Shown: positions 33,301-48,929 of the stretch, piece after piece
Layout of the letters: each line of letters opens with the position of its first letter
Numbering within the stretch: position 1 is the stretch's first letter
Assembly: GCA_010909165.1 (NCBI GenBank)
Contig: VJWM01000107.1
Coordinates: forward strand, 248,001-312,000
DNA: 64,000 bases
DNA from: Anthoceros angustus
Lineage: Eukaryota; Streptophyta; Anthocerotopsida; Anthocerotales; Anthocerotaceae
Direction: 5' to 3'
The notes under the pieces: model-generated
Told to the model about the DNA's origin: nothing
The model's input: the letters and a program-made list of their open reading frames with translations, nothing else
Database searches by the model: none
Position numbers and translations under genes: made by a program

Positions 33301-36014
33301 AGGCAACCATGTCAGCTCTACAGACCTTCACCATAAATTGATGACGAAATTTCAAGTGGATGAATGCTTGCACCCTCTCAGGTGACAGTCAACATAAAGC
33401 ACTTTGTACCTCAATCCCAGCAGTATGGAATGCTTTCACCATCTGCTTGAACTCTTTAGCTGCTGCTAAGGGTCCGCCTCCTTTGCTTGCATACCGACTC
33501 ATGGGTGCAAAGAAATTGATGGTCGAGTAACCCCAGGTATTCACCTGAACAAGATCAAAGTTCCCTCAAAACCAGCCCTCACAAACTGCTTTTCAGTGCT
33601 TCAGTTTATGAATGAAATATACCATGTGTTCTCTTGGATTAGGGCGCCTTTGGAACTCCAGTTCATCAAACTCAAAAACGGGTAGAAGCTCCACTGCATT
33701 GACACCCAACTCAACCAAGTGGGGAATCTGAAAAGACCACCCAGAGCAAAACAATCAACTCCTAAGAAAACACCTTAAACCATGGCATTCTAGGAGACAC
33801 GGTCGTTGAAATTAAACGAGGAGGCAATCCAACCTTCTCAATCACACCAAGGTAGCTGCCTCGAACAGCAGAATCAAGTCCAGAGGACTCATCCATGGTG
33901 AAGGCTCGGACATTCATCTCGTATATGACCAGGTCTTTCTGTCCTCCATTGCCACAAAACAACGGGAGCCATGCCACATCAGGCCTTAAACCGTAACATA
34001 AAGCTGAATAGGACAGTACTGGACACTCTGGTACAGACAATTTCTGGACCAACTCCGCCACGAAGCTATTCAATACCTCAGCTAGGGCTGGTGGCTGATA
34101 GTCCTTTCCCCAATCAAAAGAATTATTGGAGAAATCATAGGTGCCAAGAAATTGTGTGTTTCTATTCTTCGCATCTCCGAAAATCAGGCGACTATTAACA
34201 TGCTTCGCATAGGGGTCCAGTAATATATTGTTCTTATCGAAGCGGTGTCCCTTCTCCCATCCTTGTGGACCATCCACACGATATCCGTATGAAACACCAG
34301 TCACCGGCAGATTCTGTTCCACCAGAAATTGTCCAGAGATCAGCCTACCCTCTCAGCTCACTGGATAAGCTTTCAAATGCAATCAATCTTGACCAGGAGA
34401 TATAAGCTTGTCGTACTCAGGGCCATACAAAAACAGCAGCAAAGCCCACCCAGCTCACCCCATAAGGTCAGAGGTTAGCTGCACTTCCACATACCTCTAC
34501 ACAAGCATGCCAGACACTCCCCGTCCTTTGCTTGAGTGGATCCAAATCAATTTCTTGTGCTGGCACTTCAGAGTTATCAGGGTCCAAAAATCTGCGGACA
34601 ACAAAGTTTTCAAGTCCTGCCTTGAGCCACGGAGATTATGCTCAACATCTAAATTTAAGTCTTTGACTGACACCAAACTAATCTGCACAATCTGCCTACA
34701 CCATATCCTCCAAAGAAGATGCCACTGACACCAGCGAAAAGTCTCAGAGCGATTGCCTGTCCTCCACTGAAAACTGTTCTAGACAGGGAACAATAAGGCC
34801 TTACAAACAGAGAGTGACAGCTGTCGCATGCTGAGAGAAGAGAGCAAAGTTGACCCCATTTTCCACTTTGGAAGCACCAAGAGGGGAGGCCTTGCCTGAG
34901 GTTACTTTGAAGTTTTTCTGATTTGAAGTCACAACCGGATAGCCTGCCTGCATGGTAAAATATATCTACAAAATAAGGAAGCTGAGAGGGACCAGTCCAC
35001 AGTTTGCACACGACAATAAGCAGAGAGGCCTTTGCTCCGCCTAAGAGTTAAAGCATGCAAACAACCTGCTGGACGGCAACACCCACACCCGACAAAAGCT
35101 CCGCACGCCCCTGTCATGAAAACAAGTACATTCATATCGTCCGGATACTGGAGAGCACACAATTATGCATAGAGGAACCTGGGCTGTGGCTTCCAGCAGA
35201 AGAATTAATTACCTCGAACCTTCTGAACATAATCCTCTCATACATACTCCCACAGGACCTCCTTTGATCATCTAAAGGCCTCGCAAGAGGACTCCCGACC
35301 TGCTGATTCCAGGACAAGCTCACAGGACGCATATGTAAAGATGCCCCCACAAAGCGAGTAGGAATGCGAGACGCAAGTCGAGAGCATTAGCCCTTCAGCT
35401 GGTGAGCTCGACGGGCAATCTAGACATACCATGATGAAGCAGGTTGGTCCTTCGGAATTACGCTGCAGTTCAATCCAACGGGATGGGCGCCTGGTAGGCG
35501 TAGTTGCATGCAGCCTGCCAGGACACATTCACCATGGACAGAAAGTACTGATATAAGCAGGATTACTAAAACATTAATTCGAATCGAACTTATGATATTG
35601 TGGATCGAATATGGAACGTCCCCTAATGTGTGACGTTTGTTCGGAATTAAACCCATGGTTAGAAGGCGCACTTGTTGCCACTAGTACTCACCTCTCGAGG
35701 CGAGATGTAGCAGCTGCCGTCTTGAGGCACGAGGAGTACAAAAACAAGAGATGGTGGCGGCAGGGAGGCCGGGGTCGCCCGCTCTGGAACACTGGCTTGC
35801 CTGCCTTCGCAGCAAAGCAATTCACCGGCGGATGCGCCAGGAAGCTTCTTCCAGGCAAACTCACAGACCGTTCATTCCCCGGGCCCCTAACGAAGCCTGG
35901 CCCCAACACGGGCAACTCCATGAGAGCCGCTTTTGCGGCCACCGGATCTTTCTTTGAAACAGCTGGCGGGGCGTCGTCGATCAGATCTGGTGCAGCCCTC
36001 GTTGAAACCAGCAA
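30366..36014 (-). CDS. ISA3: Isoamylase-type starch debranching enzyme, ISA3 group, multi-exon
   Basis: Hydrolyses alpha-1,6 branches of glucan during starch breakdown in plastids. A long first exon (ATG 36014 or 35918, to about 35692) encodes a Pro/Arg-rich leader. Exons then follow in order: [17 protein letters not shown] near 35500; [18 protein letters not shown] near 34870; [18 protein letters not shown] near 34540; [20 protein letters not shown] at 34290-34220; [20 protein letters not shown] near 33910. GH13 catalytic regions follow: [12 protein letters not shown] near 33280, [20 protein letters not shown] near 32680 (nucleophile Asp), [15 protein letters not shown] near 32430 (acid Glu), [13 protein letters not shown] near 31910 (third Asp), and [20 protein letters not shown] near 31290. 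The last exon ends [16 protein letters not shown] with stop at 30366-30368. All catalytic residues are present, and the gene looks intact with well over ten introns. ISA3 rather than ISA1/2 is judged from [15 protein letters not shown] and the C terminus. Confidence 0.9.
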
Positions 36015-36286
36015 GCAGCGCTGCTGCGGCCTCGGTAAAGCATAAGGTCATAACAGATGCTTGAACGGGCGAAGGTGACCAATGTCGAGTTAATTTTAGG
36101 GTTTCTGGAGTCTGGAAGAAGGCAGCCGAGACAGCGAGCTCCCTTTGGCAAGGCTTTGCCGCTGAGACCACCTGCCGTTGATATAGCCAGGCTGGGCATC
36201 TGGGTGCTGGCGGCTGTGCTGCGGCAGGCAGCGGGGTGGAGCGGGGCAGGTGGGGTGCTAGGTTTTGCGGAGACGTAGGCGTTTCT
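36015..36286. promoter_or_regulatory. Divergent promoter between ISA3 and cyclin T
   Basis: About 270 bp between start codons on opposite strands. GC-rich, no clear TATA. The upstream ends of both transcripts must overlap or abut here. Confidence 0.5.
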
Positions 36287-38826
36287 ATGGCTGGAATACT
36301 GTCAGGGGATGCATCAACAGCTGGAGGGGGCTCGGCGATCGCTTCTGGCAAGTTGGAGGAACCTGACCACTCCAGCTCCAATTGGTATTTCGCAAGGGAG
36401 GAGATCGAGCGCCATTCTCCCTCCCGGAAGGACAGCATCGACCTGAAGAAGGAGACCTATTTTCGCAAGTCGTACTGCACCTTTTTGCAGGATCTTGGCA
36501 TGCGCCTGAAAGTGTGAGTAGTCCCTTGCCCCTGTGTCTATGTTGTTGCGCGCTAGATAATAGGGGTTTGTGATGCTCGGCCTGTCGGTGCACCTGAGGG
36601 GCCATGGTTTTATCGTGGAGCAATCTGGTTTGGTGCAGGCCCCAGGTGACTATCGCAACTGCGATAGTTTTCTGTCACCGCTTTTTCCTCCGGCAGTCAC
36701 ATCTCAAGAATGATAGACTTGTGAGTACTCATCAAGTCGATGAGAGGGCTCCGTCTGTGAGAAGGGCGGTTTCCATTCCTTTTCCACTTCCGCCCTAGCC
36801 CTCTTATTTAGTGAGGTGTAGGCTGGGCGGCTCACGCCGATGGTTGTCTTGCAGACGATTGCTACTATCTGCATGTTTCTGGCTGGCAAAGTTGAAGAAA
36901 CCCCGCGTGGGCTTGTTGATGTTATTCTTATGAGTTATGAGATACGATTCAAAAAAGATTCGGCAGCTATCCAGCGGGTGAAATCAAAGCGCCAGGTGAG
37001 CGACGGCCTTGTGTGGTTGGTTGAAGGTTTGCCCAAGGTTGTTCTGGAATTCAAACCTCCAGCTCCATGTGTGGTAAAGCAAAGGCGGTTCTTGCAGGAG
37101 GTGATTGAGGAGCAGAAGGAGCTTGTGCTTGTTGGTGAGCGCCTTGTATTAACAACTCTGGGTTTTGACCTCAATATTCATCATCCGTATAAGCCACTTG
37201 TGGCTGCAATTAAGAAGTTCAAAGTGGCACAGAATGCTCTAGCCCAAGTGGCCTGGAACTTCGTGAATGATGGGTAAGTTCATGCCTAGTGTCTAAACAG
37301 CTCAAAGCTGCTTATTCAGGTGTTTCATTGGCCAGAGGCGTTTTTTACGGCGTTTATGATGGTATGCAATGAATGAAGCAATGGAAGGGGTGTGCAGGCT
37401 GCGCACGTCACTTTGCTTGCAATTCAAACCTCATCACATTGCAGCTGGGGCTATCTTCCTTGCGGCTAAGTTCCTCAAGGTTAAGCTGCCCTCTGATGGT
37501 GAAAAGGTGTGGTGGCAGGAGTTTGAGGTCACTCCAAGACAGTTGGAAGGTAACCATCATATCAGTACCTGATTCAGGACACCCCTGATTAGGGGTGTTT
37601 GAGTGGTTCTCATTAACCTCCGTTGTGTTGAATTTGCAGAAGTGAGTAACCAGATGCTGGAGCTCTACGAACAAAACAAGGCCGGTGGGATTGTTGGCCC
37701 TGGTGCCGGTTCAAAGAGTGATCCTAGTATCAGTGTTGGCATCACGAAGACAGGGCTCGCGACAGCATCACATGACAGGATACATAAGGTGGAGGACGGC
37801 CCAGCAACATCACGAATGGATGACTATGAGGGTCACTCAGCACGCCACAGTGTTGGCACCACTAAGACAGGACAGGTCGCAGCATCTCATGAAAGGATAA
37901 ACAAGTTGGAGGAAGGCCCTGCAGCCTCGAGAATGGATGACTATGAGGGGCACTCAGGACGCCATACTCCTGCCGCAAAATCAGACAAGCATGCAAATGG
38001 TGTGGCTGATCCTAAAATGGCGAATGGACATCATGCTAGCTCAAGGCCAAGTGCAGCTGTCGAGGTAGAGGATGGTGCAGCAAGTCCTCGAACTGATGAT
38101 GATTACGAGGCTCATTCAGCACGGTACACCAGTTCTGTTTCCAATCCTGACAAGCAGAACAATGGCACGGTGGATGTGAAAATGGAGCCAACTGATTGTG
38201 AACCGAGGCAAGCATCTGGGAATGGGGAGTTGAAAGACGGAGAGAGATATGCTGATGGGGAGCTCAAGGTGAAGTCAGAACCTGTGTCGGTGAAAGCTGA
38301 GGTTGTTGAAGAGGATAGGAAGTCGTGGGGAGGTTTGGAGGACAACAAGGACAAGGACAGCGAAAGGTCCAAGCATGATAGGCGTGGGAAGGCTAAATAC
38401 CCTCCTCATAGAGTAGAACAGATGGATGCTGTCCCAGAGAGAGGGGAGGACGGTGAGCTTCCCACCACCAGTGCGCAAGAACCATCCCGTTCACCCAGGC
38501 CTGCAGAGCGGAGAACTTCGATGACCACTTCAGCTGAAAGGAGTGCTAGCCCCTCATCTCAGAAACGGAGATGGGAGAGTCGTGAGCCTCACAGGGGTAG
38601 GGACGGTGGCAGTCATGACAAGTGGGGCGCTGACACAAGGTCGGGAGGGACCAGCACCTACCGGCATGGCGGTCATAACAGGAGCGATGGGCACTATCAC
38701 CACTCGAACTCTTACCCGCATCACCAATACCGGCAGGAAGGGGAGAGAGACCAGCGGTACCATCCAAGAGATAGGGATTGGGAGCGGGACCACAAAAAGC
38801 CTCGTCATGAGCACGGGCAGTACTGA
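36287..38826 (+). CDS. CYCT1: Cyclin T, partner of CDK9/CDKC in P-TEFb
   Basis: Regulatory subunit of the kinase that phosphorylates the RNA polymerase II tail to release elongation. Exons 36287-36513, 36639-36720, 36855-36995, 37098-37273, 37398-37549 and 37640-38826 join in phase into 654 residues. The N-terminal part reads [18 protein letters not shown], then [35 protein letters not shown] and [19 protein letters not shown] (first cyclin box). The second box carries [56 protein letters not shown] and [13 protein letters not shown]. The C-terminal exon encodes about 390 residues of hydrophilic Ser/Asp/His-rich tail in which the phrase [12 protein letters not shown] is repeated three times. 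The histidine-rich end ([17 protein letters not shown]) recalls the His-rich region of cyclin T proteins. Converges on PECT1. Confidence 0.95.
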
Positions 38827-39631
38827 AGTGTGCCTTTGTAAGACTTCTCCTATACCATACGAGTTGTATTTTGACTACTAAGGTTGTAGGAAATTCTGGA
38901 ATTATTAGAAAGGGCTGTACGCCATTAATTTAAGGGGATGGTTTCGGCCCGTTGAGATGTAAACCAGTCAGAGTTTTCATGGCTGGAACATTCTTTTACA
39001 GTGGATCTGACGTTGGAGGAGTTACGGCTCTTTGAGTCTCAAGGTGGCTGAGGTGTTGCCGATCCTATCATGCCTTTCTATCATGCCTTTGTAGCATACC
39101 CTTGCGGAACAGTGGTTCCCTGTGAGACAGGAATCTTTTCGAAAGAAAAATGAGTTTCAGAGTCTTTCTAAGTTTGCCAACTGCTCAGGTGTAGTTAGTT
39201 TGCTCAAATTTCTGAAGGACGTGTTTAACTGACATATTCATAAATTAGAGTCTTCCTGTTTCATTTCAGTGTAGTTCACACACAGCGACCTGGCGGATTT
39301 TTACGCGTGCATAGTATCAAACATGTACATACAAAACAAGATCCCTGAACCCTTCAGAGCGTTACAGACTTCGCAAGAAGTCTTACACGCGTATCCCCGT
39401 TTCTCATGGCAATATGGCTTGGTTCCCTAAGACCAACGTCAAATCAAGTTTCCAGGGAACGAACAAATTGCCACCATGACCTCCCGTCGTCTCGGGGGTG
39501 GGTACAATCGATTAACGAATCTGGAAAAAATAGGCAAAATATCTTGACCACCATCGAATTGCAGCTAATGACTGTGAAGTACTAGTATACACATCCGGCG
39601 CTTCAAGAGAATGAACTACAAAAATTGGAAG
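38827..39631. other. Convergent spacer between cyclin T and PECT1
   Basis: About 800 bp of AT-rich sequence between two converging genes. It presumably holds both 3' untranslated regions. A duplicated phrase CTATCATGCCTTT lies near 39065-39090. No gene was seen. Confidence 0.4.
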
Positions 39632-43169
<3,538 letters not shown>

Positions 43170-43340
43170 GCTTCGAGAGGCTAGACCTCTGAGCGGGTGC
43201 TGTATGGGAAAGTCTACACACCCTCACCCAAATGCAAAAGTGTGCTCGAGGGCTGGGGCTCGGGGTACTTTTGCATTTGGGTGCTGATGTGTTGATTTTC
43301 CCCGGCATCCGGGACTGAGTGGCATGCATCTCTCAGATTC
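43170..43340. ncRNA. Long imperfect hairpin, possible small-RNA precursor
   Basis: A perfect 17-bp stem (43225-43241 with 43267-43283) closes a 25-nt loop. Pairing continues outward with few mismatches: 43206-43224 pairs with 43284-43302, then weaker pairing reaches about 43170 and 43340. Total arm length is about 70 nt. It lies between two genes and does not encode protein on either strand. It could be a microRNA precursor, a hairpin siRNA locus or a foldback transposon. No target or family is recognised. Confidence 0.4.
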
Positions 43341-43575
43341 AGACATATCCACATTGCACTGGCCGAGAGCGGACGATAAGGAACAGCACACATGCCGTTC
43401 TGGATTTTCATTTCCCTCATTTCTTAATGTCTTCTTGTGAAGACTGGTTGATCTCAAGACACTGCGGCTACGCAGCTTCACGACTCACAACGCGACTCGA
43501 TTCACCTACGCTGGGTGGGGGATGGTCTGTGACGGTCCTCTCCTCCGAAGTGTTTTGTGAGGGACCCGGCCCGGA

Positions 43576-45563
43576 TCAGTCTTTGGTCCTGATTATTGTC
43601 ACTGACCCGGCGCCCTGAGTGTGGATGGTTCTCAGGCTCACCACCGACTTGCCGGAAAGGCCTATTCCGGTTTCCGAGGGATTTGGCCGGCTGGCGTCCT
43701 CGGCAAAGGGCGGAAAAGCTGGAACTCCGGAGCGGGCCTTGGGAGTCGAAATCCGCTGATTTATGTCTTCCAGTGTCACGTTGCCCTCCACTCCAGGAAG
43801 GGGTTTCACGACGTCGAATGGACAGAAGGGCAAGGGTGTCACTGATTTTGGTCTGCGCGGAGTTGATAGCTGGCTGCCTGCAATGGTCACAACAGCAGTA
43901 CAGTGGCTGCCACAGCTCAGAACAAGGTTCGGGAGGGATGGGTTGCTTTGTGTTACCACTTCGCAAACTCACCAGGAGTTGACGGCCTGCTGGGAAAGGG
44001 TGTGCAAGGACCTTGCACTCCCATTGCTTCACGGACTGGACGCCCTACCAGCATCTGCAAACCTGAAAACCACAACCACGTCTCACACTCCACGTCACAT
44101 GAAGAAAGCAGAACATCACCACTGCCATTAACCTTTTCCTTACCTGGGGATGCAAAGGTGGATCGTGACATGGGAATCCTGGGAGACATGTTGTACCAAC
44201 AGATACAAATATTGTCAGGGTGGGAGGAAGAGGGAAAGATAACACGACATCATGCTCAAAAGCACTTCATCCGAGACATGGCTTGGAGCAGAGACCCACG
44301 TCTCATGGTAGTATCGGTCCTGGGGAGTACAAGCCAAACGCTCCACCTTTTGGTCCGCTTGACTTTGCTGAAAGCTTTGCTCAGGCCAGATCTTGGTGTC
44401 CAGGTACTCACTTTCTGCTATCTCGTCCTTGGGGAACTTGGGGAACCCTTCCTGCAGTGTGGGATGCTCATGAACCCAAGCTTGCTCCGGGTGTAACACG
44501 TCTCCTGTGACCATTTGCTGAAGTGGGGAGTGCAGAGCAGATAGCCCCAACCATCCATGCTCCTCGGCACTGGCATTGCTTGCGATGGGACCTGGAGGGA
44601 CATACCGATTTCAGAAGCTGGCAAAACCTGGAGCTGGAACTCATTGCCCTTGCTTGTCCACCTGAGGTGGAAGATCTGAGCCTTGATACATCCACCAAAC
44701 CTGGATTCTATACCAACTTACCAGCATTCGCATACCAATAAGGACTGGAGGAGATGTTGCTCTGGTAACCATATCCCTGTGATGCTTGAGTGAAGGACGA
44801 CTCCTGGGACGACTGTCGGTTGTCACCATATCACAGGCAGGTGAGACAGAGTAAGTATAACTCTCCACAACTTCCCTCTCCTACTACAAGGATGCAAAAG
44901 GAAACTGGGTCCGCTGCACATACGTCAACTTGGTATTCCGGATGCTGAAAGTTGGTGATGTAGTCAGCAGCAGCTGCCTCAGGGTACTCCAACATCCGCC
45001 TCCGTTTCGGCCGAGGGCTGCCGCCAGGATCCAGCTGGGGCTCTAGTGGACACCCCGACATGATGCCATCTGAGCATAACAAGAATCACATTGCATTTCA
45101 GAGGTACGTATAAGCAAACATCATGTCACGGCATTACAACAAGTGATACAAAAGCAGAAAGACACAAAGACAAGGCATTCACGATGTGTGCCCACCTTGA
45201 CTGCATTGCGAGTAGAACACCGATGAAATCTCCGGCACATGGGAGATGGGAGTTCCAGAGTAGGTGGGCCCTGCATGGGCGTCATGCACAGATATCTCGT
45301 CCCACAAGGAAGCAGAGATACCTGCCAAGCGAGCCACAAATCCACTCTGCTGTGAATTGACATGCACCCATCATCCATCCAACCATGACCCATGACCCAC
45401 GACCCACGACCCACAACCCACGACGCTGCGCAATGCTGCAGGGCAGAAACATGAAGAAGCCCAAAGCCCACCAACCTAGCGGATTCCCATCGCAATCGTC
45501 CAGCTTGTAGCAAGCGTCCGTCCAGCTGGGAATTGCGTCGGCATCAATCTTCCTGTTCGCCAT
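43576..45563 (-). CDS. XRI1: XRI1-like protein (X-ray induced, DNA repair/meiosis)
   Basis: Plant-specific nuclear factor needed for repair after irradiation and for meiosis in relatives. Exon 1 (45563-45476) starts MANRKIDADAIPSWTDACYK. Exon 2 (45321-45196) reads SASLWDEISVHDAHAGPTYS. Exon 3 (45069-44930) carries the basic KRRRMLEYP motif characteristic of the family. Exon 4 (44812 to about 44722) is Ser/Gln-rich (SSQESSFTQASQGYGYQSN). These join in phase. Middle exons around 44660-44230 are acidic (GFPKFPKDEIAESEYLDTK), with splice sites here ambiguous. The last exon gives the conserved C terminus: PFDVVKPLPGVEGNVTLEDI, NQRISTP and GAGSVTIIRTKD with stop at 43576-43578. Identity rests on the KRRR motif and this C-terminal block. 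Overall length is about 300-400 residues. Confidence 0.82.
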
Positions 45564-47050
45564 GCGGCCGGCAGCAGCCTGCGCATGGACGACAAGCAGG
45601 CAGCTGCTCTAGTCTGTAACACACTACCACGAGACACGGAATCTTGCTCCCTCCTGCTCCTGCTGCTGCTGATCTACCAGTACCCCTCTCTCGCCCGCCC
45701 GCGGCTCAGACCGCAGTCGCACTTCACTCAACGCCACACCACACCGCACGTGCCAAGCACCCTCGTCGCCCACAGCATTCCGCAATCCCTCCGCGCAATC
45801 CCGATTCCGATTCCGATTCCAATTGCGCTGCGCAGCGGCAGCACCGGCGGAGAATTACCCCTCTCCCGCAGCATGGCGCACCTGGAGGTCCCAAGGCCCG
45901 GAACCTCGTCGGCAAGAGCGCGGAATTCCGGCGCTACAGGCGAGCCGCGCTCCCGGCAGGGCGCCGCCACTGCCGGAGGCGGCAGCAGCTGCGGCGGCGG
46001 GCGAGGGCGGAGGCGGGTCTCAGCAGCCGGGCAGCCGCCGGCGCCATAGGCCGCGGGGGAAGAGAGCCCTGGAGCAAGGAGCAAAGAGCAAAAAACAAAG
46101 AAAAGAGATGCCGAGGAGGGCAAGAAAGCAAGGAGCAAGGGGCCTGGATCTTGGATTTGGCCTGGCCTGGCCTGCCCTGCCCTGCCGACCTCGAGCCCTG
46201 CTTCTGCTTCTGCCTGCGAGATGCAGAGTGCAGTGCAGTGCAATGCAATGCAACGCAATGCAGCCCAGTGCGATGCGAATGGGATGCAATGCGAATGCGA
46301 CGAAATGGGCAATGCAGCTCGGGCGTGCGGGTGTCAGGGCGGGCGTCGCCCAGAGTCCCAATCCCAGACCCCGTGGATATGTGACGAGCCCGCTGCGAGG
46401 CCAGAGGCAGGGCTCACCCCGCGGGTGCACAAATGCGTCCCCGGCCCTCTGCCCAGCAAGTGCGTTTCCCTCCCCCGGGCTTTGCGGTGCCCACCACGCT
46501 GACGTGGTTTATCGCGCCTTTTTAAGGCCACGCCCCAAACCCAACATCCCTACCATGTGTCCACTCGTGCCCCGCCTCCGCCCTAGGCCCCTAGGCTTAC
46601 CCACTACCTACTGTTCAACTACTCCTTTGCCCAGCTTAGCGCTTGCTTGCGTTTATCGAATTCACCCACCTTCCTTTGGCCTAATCTGGTTCCACATGTG
46701 AATAGACAACCCTGGAGATAAGTGTTTATATGTTATCTAGAAAAGATATTAATATTATATCAATCATAAACAGTTCTGACAAATCCCAAGGGAGAGCGCG
46801 TGGGGAGATCATAGGAGATTGGGAGAGAGTACGGAGGGAGATCCGGAGTTCGTGTGTTCTGTATCTAAACGTTTAAAATAGCCATAGCGTTTTAGTAATA
46901 CTCATTGCCTTCTCGTTTCCTTGCTCTCATATCAAAACTTGTGGGTAGATGTGTTAATCGTAATCCTGTATGACGGATGAGCAAGAGTTAGATGGCAAAC
47001 ATTGTGAACAGCAAAGCTGGAGAGGGAAAGAGTGGAATATATGATATGAG
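45564..47050. other. Spacer between FPF1-like and XRI1-like genes
   Basis: The ~1 kb next to XRI1 is very GC-rich and holds a GCAAT/GCAGT microsatellite at 46225-46300. Large overlapping frames on both strands (45644-46701) have no domain and look compositional. 46700-47050 is AT-rich. No gene supported. Confidence 0.45.
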
Positions 47051-47638
47051 TTATGAAACCAAATTTACATTTTGCATTCGCACAATGCTTTTCTCTCCTT
47101 GTTCTTGCATGCCAAGTTCCTCAATGTCCTGGACTTCGAATGCACATTTTGTTTGAACAACAATATGGAACATGTCTAGGTCGTTGAACTTCTCAAACTC
47201 GGAGGGTAGGGTGAGGAGTCTAGGCATATTAGCACCTCGAACGTATCTGCGAATTCCGGTTTCATAATCTTCTCGTTTATCCCAGCCAAGAGCATAAAGT
47301 TTGTCTTCGAGTTGGTCATAGCTTTTGATATGTTCGTTGCTCCAGCGGAATGCAAGAGCTTTGGTAGGAGGTTTCCAACCCACGATATCTGCTCCTCGTT
47401 CTCTTCTTGCTTTGATCAAGCTGCCTCCCCTCTCGGATTTGGTGCCCAAGCTATGTCTTTCAGTGCTAGTCTTGATGGCAGAGACTCTGGCTTCTCTTGC
47501 TTCGTTGATTTTGATCAAGCTCTCTCGGATGAGACTAGCTTCCCTATCCGCGCTTGAACTACCATGAGGTTCTTGTTTCTTTGACTCTTTACTTTCTTGA
47601 AGATTGCTCCACATCACCGCTTTGTTATGTGTAGACAT
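47051..47638 (-). CDS. FPF1-like protein with N-terminal extension
   Basis: Relatives promote flowering or growth through gibberellin-linked pathways in angiosperms; the role here is unknown. Intronless. ATG at 47638 (MSTHNKAVMWSNLQ) gives 195 residues; an upstream in-frame ATG at 47788 would add 50 residues of Ser/Pro/His-rich sequence. The first ~100 residues are charged and Ser/Arg/Glu-rich, with a twice-used phrase around SLIK. The C-terminal ~85 residues match the FPF1 domain: SYDQLEDKLYALGWDKREDY, IRRYVRGANMPRLLTLPSEF and FNDLDMFHIVVQTKCAFEVQ, equivalent to the family's SYxQLExKLxxLGWERYY, LISLPxDFxKF and MYDIVVKxxxxFEVRD. Typical FPF1 proteins are only about 110 residues, so the extension is unusual. 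Confidence 0.72.
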   Translation of the reverse strand: MSTHNKAVMWSNLQESKESKKQEPHGSSSADREASLIRESLIKINEAREARVSAIKTSTERHSLGTKSERGGSLIKARRERGADIVGWKPPTKALAFRWSNEHIKSYDQLEDKLYALGWDKREDYETGIRRYVRGANMPRLLTLPSEFEKFNDLDMFHIVVQTKCAFEVQDIEELGMQEQGEKSIVRMQNVNLVS

Positions 47639-47788
47639 CTTGGTTTGGTTTTGAGGGAGGAGAAGAGATGAGGCGGAGGAGGATTGGTAAGCGAGTGGAC
47701 GAAACCCTAAGCAAGGGCGAGTGTGATGCTGTGGGAAATTCGGGGACGTAACATGGAAAGTGCACAAAGAAACGGGAGATGGGTGCAA

Positions 47789-48920
47789 TGCATCATGCCC
47801 GGCACCTGCTCACATGGTGAAGAGGAGGATGAAAATTTGGGTTGTGATCCATTTGCTGCGTTGCCGAAACCAAGGACGCCATACATTTGCCGGACTCCTC
47901 GTCCCGGGAGAGAACCCGCACTCCAGTCCTTATCGCAAAAGGTTGGAGGAGTTGTGGATTCCAAGAGTGGCATTTACATTGCCATCTTTAGCTGGGCATC
48001 TGGCACCCAAAATGCGTGCATCACATAAGGGCAAAGCTGGTGTCATGTGACATGTCACAATGCAGGGCGCAGTGGCCGGCCAGCGGACGGGACGGGACGG
48101 CAACGCTGCAGGAGGAGCGTGCTAGATAGAAAGACTAGATATATCATATCCAGGCTAGGCAAAGGCAACAAAGGCGAAGGCGAGCAACGCACACGCACAC
48201 GCAGGGTGCGGCGTCGATTGTGGAGCTGGTTGCTGCTATCGAGTGACAGCTGTGCGCTTTGGCTCCTGCTATTTGGACTGTTGCTTCGCTCTTTTGCAGT
48301 CTGTTTTTGGCACGGCTGTTGAGTGCTCTGACGCGCGGCTGACTGCAGATCCTTCCTTTTGTGTAGCCGGAATCCGTGTAAACACACCGAAATTCGCCCA
48401 CTTAGGGGTGGAAACCCATGCACAGCGGCCCTGGCCAACGTCTGTAACACAACGGCAAAGGAAGGTTGGAAAGGTCAAAACAACCCACCCAGTCTTCCGG
48501 GGCCAGGGGCAACAGACACAGAAAGCCCACACAGCATATGTATGTGAAAGGCCCAAGGCCCTGCGCCCCCACCAGTGCTGCAGGATGTATGTACTACCAC
48601 CGAGCCAGCCCGGCCAGCCAGACAGCCAGACAGCCAGGCAGCATGGGGGGGTACACACAGCACAGGCGCAGTGAAGGTGATAAAAACATTTCCAATGCCT
48701 GCCGCCTGCCGCCTGTCGCCGGGGCCCGGGCTTCCCTCCACATTCAAGTACCTTCCTGATGCTTCTCCATCCCAGCCCATGCATGGCCTGCCCCTTTCTG
48801 GGACTCTGCAGTGTTTTGTAAGGTGGTAAGTTGTAACTGCCCTGACCCGGATGGAGCCAAGCCAGCAAGCAGGGACCAGGGTAGTGGAAAGGCGTGGGAT
48901 AGGCTGGGCCTGATGAGAGG
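47789..48920. other. Gene-free region upstream of FPF1-like gene
   Basis: Contains the probable promoter of the FPF1-like gene plus GC-rich sequence with repeated CAGCC phrases near 48600-48650. Open frames on both strands overlap and carry no recognisable domain. Confidence 0.4.
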
Positions 48921-48929
48921 GGCTGTTAC

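Noticed and set aside
45644-46701. Overlapping long frames of 190-290 codons on both strands upstream of XRI1
   Set aside because: Very GC-rich sequence with microsatellites. All frames are open and none shows a domain or sensible splice structure.
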